Positions 59,291-64,000 of a stretch of DNA of 64,000 bases are shown piece by piece. Numbering within the stretch: the stretch's first letter is position 1; the number at the start of each line of letters is the position of its first letter. Source of the DNA: Agapanthus africanus (lineage: Eukaryota > Streptophyta > Magnoliopsida > Asparagales > Amaryllidaceae); NCBI GenBank assembly GCA_030015575.1, contig CM057344.1, positions 184,467,044-184,531,043 on the forward strand, in the 5' to 3' direction. The notes under the pieces were generated by a model. It made no database searches. It worked only from the letters and a program-made list of their open reading frames with translations, and was not told where the DNA came from. A program made the position numbers and the translations under genes.

Positions 59291-59847
59291 GCAGTTTCCT
59301 AGGCCTGACTGGCTACTACCGACGATTTGTTCAGGACTTCTCCCGTATTGCTGCACCGTTGACCGGGTTGACCCGGAAGGGAGTTCCTTTTGATTGGACC
59401 GAGGCGTACGAGCATAGCTTCCAGCAGTTGAAGACTCGTCTGACTACTACACCAGTGTTGTCATTGCCCTCGGGATCGAGTGGATTCGTGGTTTATTGCG
59501 ACGCTTCTCGAGTGGGACTAGGTTGCGTATTGATGCAACACGATAGGGTTACTGCGTATGCTTCTCGGCAGCTGAAGACACATGAACAAAACTATCCTAC
59601 ACACGATTTAGAGATGGCTGCAGTAGTGTTTCCACTCAAGATCTGGAGACATTACCTATAGGGTGAGTCGTGCCAGATATTTACGGACCACAAAAGCTTG
59701 AAGTACATATTTCAGCAGCGAGACCTGAATCTGAGACAGCGCCGTTGGATGGAGCTGGTGAAAGACTATGATTGCGAGATCCTTTACCATCCGGGCAAGG
59801 CGAACGTAGTGGCTGATGCTTTGAGTAGGAGGCCCGGAGGTAGTTAA
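59291..59847 (+). pseudogene. G RNase H region
   Basis: Connection motif [20 protein letters not shown], then [38 protein letters not shown] and [20 protein letters not shown], ending [10 protein letters not shown]. Complete set of RNase H landmarks. Fossil. Confidence 0.92.
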
Positions 59848-59853
59848 TCTTGT

Positions 59854-61000
59854 TTGAGCACTGTACAGAGGCAGTCGTTAGCAGATTGGCAGATTTTATG
59901 CGACAGCCGAGTTGAGTTCGAGTTCACTCCGACAGAGGGACAACTTGCGCATGTTCGTGCACGTCCGCAGTTGCTTGACCGTATTCGAGAGGCACAGCCC
60001 AGTGATGACCGTCTTTCAGAGATCATAGAGCAAGTTCGACAGGGCAGAGTTTTCGAGTTCGTGATCGATGATCAGGGGGTACTGCGATTTGGGACTCAAT
60101 TGTGCAAACCAGATTCTAAGGGACTACAGCATGAGATTTTTGAGGAGGCACATAGATCGATGTATAGCGTTCATCCCGGTTCCACCAAGATGTACCACGA
60201 TTTGTGAGATGTTTATTGGTGGGACGGAATGAAGAGGGACGTCATAGACTTCATGTCGAGATACCTGACTTGTCAGCAAGTCAAGGCCGAGTACCAAAGG
60301 CCCACGGGAGAGTTGCAGCCTTTGACCATTCCGGAGTGGAAATGGGAGTAGATTTCTTTGGACTTCATCGTGGGTCTACCCAGGACCAGTCGAGGGTATG
60401 ACTCCATTTGGGTGATCGTGGATCGATTGACGAAAGCGGCTCACTTCCTGCTAGTGAAGACCACTTTCGGAATTGCTCGGTATGCTCAAATTTACATCGA
60501 CGAGATCGTACAGTTGCATGGCATCCCGACTTGTATCGTGTCAAACCGAGGCACCCAGTTTACCAGCCGACTATGGCAGAGACTTCAGGAGGCATTGGGC
60601 ACCCGTTTGAGTTTCAGCACAGTATTTCATCCGCAGACCGACGGCCAGTCTGAGCGGACTATTCAGACTCTAGAGGACATGCTCCGAGCATGCGTTTTAG
60701 ACTTCGGGGGTAGCTGGGATCATCATTTACCCTTAGTGGAGTTCTCCTACAACAACAGCTTCCAGGATACTATTCAGATGGCCCCTTTCGAGGTCTTGTA
60801 TGGGAGGAGATGCAGATCGCCCATCTGTTGGACAGAGCTCAGCGAGAGCAGTATTTTGGGGCCGCAAATTGCTGAGGAGACGACCGCGAAGATACAGTTA
60901 ATTCGAGACCGGATGAAAGCGGCCCAGAGCAGGCAGAAATCGTATGCGGACAGACGCCGTCGCAGACTAGAGTTCGCAGTTGGCGATCATGTTTTTCTGA
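59854..61000 (+). pseudogene. G integrase, zinc-binding and core regions
   Basis: The zinc-binding part shows YSVHPGSTKMYHDL and later TCQQVKAEY. The core shows LDFIVGLPRTSRGYDSIWVI, DRLTKAAHFL, HGIPTCIVSNRGTQFTSRLW and FHPQTDGQSERTIQTLEDML. The enzyme inserts the cDNA into the genome. Fossil; broken upstream of the core, while the last 350 codons (to 61410) are open. Confidence 0.93.
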
Positions 61001-61410
61001 GGGTCTCTCCGATGAAGGGCATGATGCGATTTGGGCGAAAAGGAAAGCTTAGTCCCAGATTTGTGGGTCCCTTCCAGATCCTCGAGTGTGTCGGCCCAGT
61101 CGCGTATCGTTTGGCTCTTCCACCCATCTTTCCTGATGTTCACCCCATCTTCCACGTTTCGATGCTCCGGAAGTACCTTCACGACCCTTCTCATCCGATT
61201 CAGCACCCGACGATCCAGCTGGAGCGCGACCTTTCTTTTGCAGAGCACCCAGTGGTCATCCTGGATCGGCAGGTGAAGAAATTGAGATCGAAGGTTATAC
61301 CGACCGTTAAGGTCCTTTGGCGTGGCCCGAGCAGTGAGGAGGTCACCTGGGAGACCGAAGACGAGATGAGGAAGAAATATCCCCATCTCTTTGATGGTAC
61401 GCGCAGCTAG
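61001..61410 (+). pseudogene. G integrase GPY/F module and chromodomain
   Basis: GPY/F module with MMRFGRKGKLSPRFVGPFQI and [20 protein letters not shown], then MLRKYLHDPSHPIQH. The chromodomain-like part has VVILDRQVKKLRSKVIPTVK, VLWRGPSSEEVTWETEDEM and a YPHLFD end. It probably bound modified histones and targeted heterochromatin, which agrees with the nested setting. Confidence 0.93.
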
Positions 61411-61439
61411 ATTTTTAAATTCGGGGAGCAAATTTCTTT

Positions 61440-61452
61440 AAGGGGGGAAGAT
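61440..61452 (+). other. G polypurine tract
   Basis: AAGGGGGGAAGAT directly before the 3' LTR start TGTAAC. Same tract in A and E. Confidence 0.93.
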
Positions 61453-64000
61453 TGTAACGCCTTGAAAAGTCGTTTTGGTATTTTCCCGAAAATCGGTAAA
61501 TATTTGGTATTTTCCCGTAAATCGTCATTATAATTATTTTGCAATATAGGCCTAATTATACCTAATTTGGATAGGTAATTGCTAGTTTTTAGTAGCTAAT
61601 GAGTTTCTTATAAAATTCTAGTCGTTTAAAATTTTTCCCTAATTTACTATTTTTTAATATTATTTTAAGTTGTTAAAACTAAATTAAATTAGCGATAAAT
61701 ATAAATTTGAATGGGCTAATTACATGCTTTAGAACCATGATAACTAAAATCTAGTGAGTAATATAAATTTTTAGTTTTTTTATTACAAGTTCTAATTGGT
61801 TATAATTAAGGGAAAATTAAAATTTAAATAAATTAAACTAAAACTTCCAATTTTGAGCTTGTGTGTGTGTGTGGGGGGGGGGGGTCTTTATGCATTGAAT
61901 TTTTTGTACACTCTCTCACAACCTCACCCCTCTTATTGGCCGGCCCCACCACCAAGGCAGCAGCCCATAATTTTCCCCCCTCCAATTTGTGTTCTTCAAC
62001 TCATTTTAAATTGTTTTAAAAAGGTTTTAAAATATTAAATTGGGTATGGGTTTTAAGTGATATGAGAGGGCTTTGACTTTGGTTTTTTCAACACCATTTC
62101 CTCACTTTTCCCCATCCCTTACCCCTGGCCAAAACCCCAGCTGCTGCAGCTCCCCATTTTCCCCCATCTCCTTTTGCTTCAATTTCATCTAAAAATCCAC
62201 CGAAATCCACAATTTTCTTCACAAATTCAACACAAAACCCTATTCTATGTCTTCTCAAGCCCAAATTGGTTTAAATCTTGGAGAAAGGAGGCATCTTTAG
62301 AGGCTAGAGCAAGATAGGGTTTGAACTTGTGAGGTATAATTTCAATCTATGGTTAATTTGTAGTTTTAGTGCGCTAAATTAGAACTTTGAAGTGTTAATT
62401 TAGTGCTAATCTCATTCTAGGTTTTTAAAGAGAGTAGTTTGATTTGAACTAGAGTTTTAGCACACCATTACTAGGTTAATTAAATCTATTTTGCTATCTA
62501 GTTGTTTTACTAACCTAATCAATGAGGTTACTTTGCTTAAGTGGCTTCAAATTATGCTAATCTAGGTTTTTCTAGTGTGAAATTTTGATTGTAATTGCTA
62601 GTTATAAAAATCAAGAAAGGGTTGTTTATGGAAAATAGGATTTGAAGCATTCCTAATGTGTTGAAATTTAGTGTAGTGGCTATCTAATGGTTTAACTTGG
62701 GTGATTATTCTTGATAGTAGTCTTTTTGTCGCAAAGCGACGATGTTTGCACCGAATTCGGAATGCTAATTCTTACTAGGTTTTTTATAAAATTATGTGAT
62801 GAATTATTTGTGATATCTTGATGATATTATTGGCATCTCCTATGAATTTTAGGGGATGTGAATGCTAAACTTGGTTTGATCGGGTTTTGTTTTGGCGGTT
62901 GGTCCGAAACGACAATTTTAGTTAAGGTTGTAGTGTTTTTCGTGTGTGTTCCGCGTACCTTGTGCACAATGTGCCTTACTCGTTGATGTTGACCCTTTCA
63001 TTTTATGACATGCGTCATTTCATGATGTGTAACCTTATGTTTTGTGTTGTGCAAATTCCAGGATCGGTCGCGGAGACTTCGGACGCGGCATGAAAAGGGA
63101 AAGAGGTGATTGGATCTAGCTAGCTGGGGATTTCCGGTGAGTAGATGTATACATCTACGGGGAGAATCGTTTGGATGGTGCGAGGCGCCCGATAATTTAG
63201 AATTTCTAGTAATACCAGCTTGTTGCATGTAGTTCCTAGTTACCTATTTTACGGCACTGCATGACCTGTATATCCATATTTGTGTTAAATTCATCTTATA
63301 GAAACCATTGAAACTATTAAATGAGATATGCGACACAGGAAATAATTGGCTTGCTTATTTCATTATATATAATTGTGCAACTTCATCGCATAGGACACTT
63401 GCACCATTACAAGGGTTTTATACTACATGAGCACTATTCATGCGAACACACACGCCTTGGTAATTGTTATGCTACAAACACTAGATAACTTGTTTAAATC
63501 GGAATTTAGAATAATTTCACCATATAAGACATATAAACCAGTACTAATATAGTAAATTCCGCAAGATGAACATGTAGGATTGCTAGTCAGATGCATGTAC
63601 CTCATTACATCATTCGATCATACATAGTCTTTTAGTCATATATTGCAGTTCGCATTGTTGATACCATAAGCATTCATCATTATTGACATGTGTACTTGTG
63701 GTACTTTCTTTCTTGAGGATTTCAGTATTTGAGATTTATGAGATTTTGGAGAAACCGCAAGGATTTAATAAAACTGATATCATTTTAAATATTGCGAGTT
63801 GCGGTTTTCTCGAGATATGATATTCGTGTCATCCACCATGAGTTTTCTGTTAGTTTTCGAGACTCGTTTCGAGGAGTAGGATGAACCATTTCGGGTACAT
63901 GGTAGGCCCGGTAAGGTACCCCGGGGCAAGAAGTTCGAGTAGTAGACGATGAGCTTGGCAGGGGCAGATTACCTACCGGTGATTGTTGGCACGGCGGATA
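61453..64000 (+). repeat. G 3' LTR, cut by the window end
   Basis: First 2.55 kb of an LTR expected to be about 3.56 kb; the last bases correspond to about 55442 in the 5' LTR. It contains a GT run and a G run at about 61859-61883 that are shorter in the 5' copy. The conserved promoter and R/U5 blocks would lie beyond the window. Confidence 0.94.

Larger units (their letters stand above)
52918..64000 (+). mobile_element. Element G: Ty3/gypsy chromovirus, Tekay/Del-like
   Basis: Plus-strand element inserted in D. The 5' LTR is 52918-56478 (3.56 kb), the internal region 56479-61452, and the 3' LTR runs from 61453 past the window end. PBS, gag, PR, RT, RNase H, integrase, chromodomain and PPT are recognised in order. 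LTRs over 3 kb, the Met primer site and the C-terminal chromodomain fit the Tekay/Del clade. The coding region is broken, roughly eight to ten breaks. A sampled LTR stretch of about 350 bp differs by about 3% (near one million years at 1.3e-8). The 5 bp before the LTR is TGTTC. Confidence 0.94.

Overview
This is plant nuclear DNA, almost certainly intergenic heterochromatin of a large-genome flowering plant. No host gene, tRNA, rRNA or CRISPR array can be supported. Nearly all of the 64 kb is LTR retrotransposons nested inside one another. The plant call rests on an Athila-type element with a tRNA-Asp primer site, chromodomain Ty3/gypsy elements (chromoviruses) primed by initiator tRNA-Met, and very long LTRs. 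Everything coding belongs to these elements and is fossil material.

Left block (about 545-47279; all elements on the minus strand). A Ty1/copia fragment (F, LTR to 1636 plus the end of pol) is followed by element E (LTR 1787-42847 in pieces, internal region 42848-46023, second LTR from 46024). E's 3' LTR is split by a solo LTR (2593-4775, duplication TATAT) and by chromovirus B (6311-40902, duplication TCAAA/TCACA). B is itself split: element A (6940-19584, duplication CGTAA) lies in its 3' LTR, and an Athila element (26516-38126, duplication GCCCG) lies in its 5' LTR. The depth is F > E > B > (A, Athila). Hand-sampled LTR divergences fit this order: B and E about 5%, A about 3%, Athila about 2%.

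Right block (47490-64000; all elements on the plus strand). Element D (LTR 47490-49703, PBS, a 3 kb leader, the start of gag) is split by a Tekay/Del-like chromovirus G (52918 to beyond the window end) with LTRs over 3.5 kb and gag, PR, RT, RNase H, integrase and chromodomain regions.

The most interesting system is the A/E/G set. A and E carry no recognisable pol. They keep the LTR ends, PBS, PPT, leader, R/U5 blocks and a probable promoter region in common with coding element G. In place of pol they hold an array of small TGCAC hairpin repeats. They look like non-autonomous families mobilised by a G-like partner. A also carries a block of about 330 bp that recurs in the leader of the unrelated element D.
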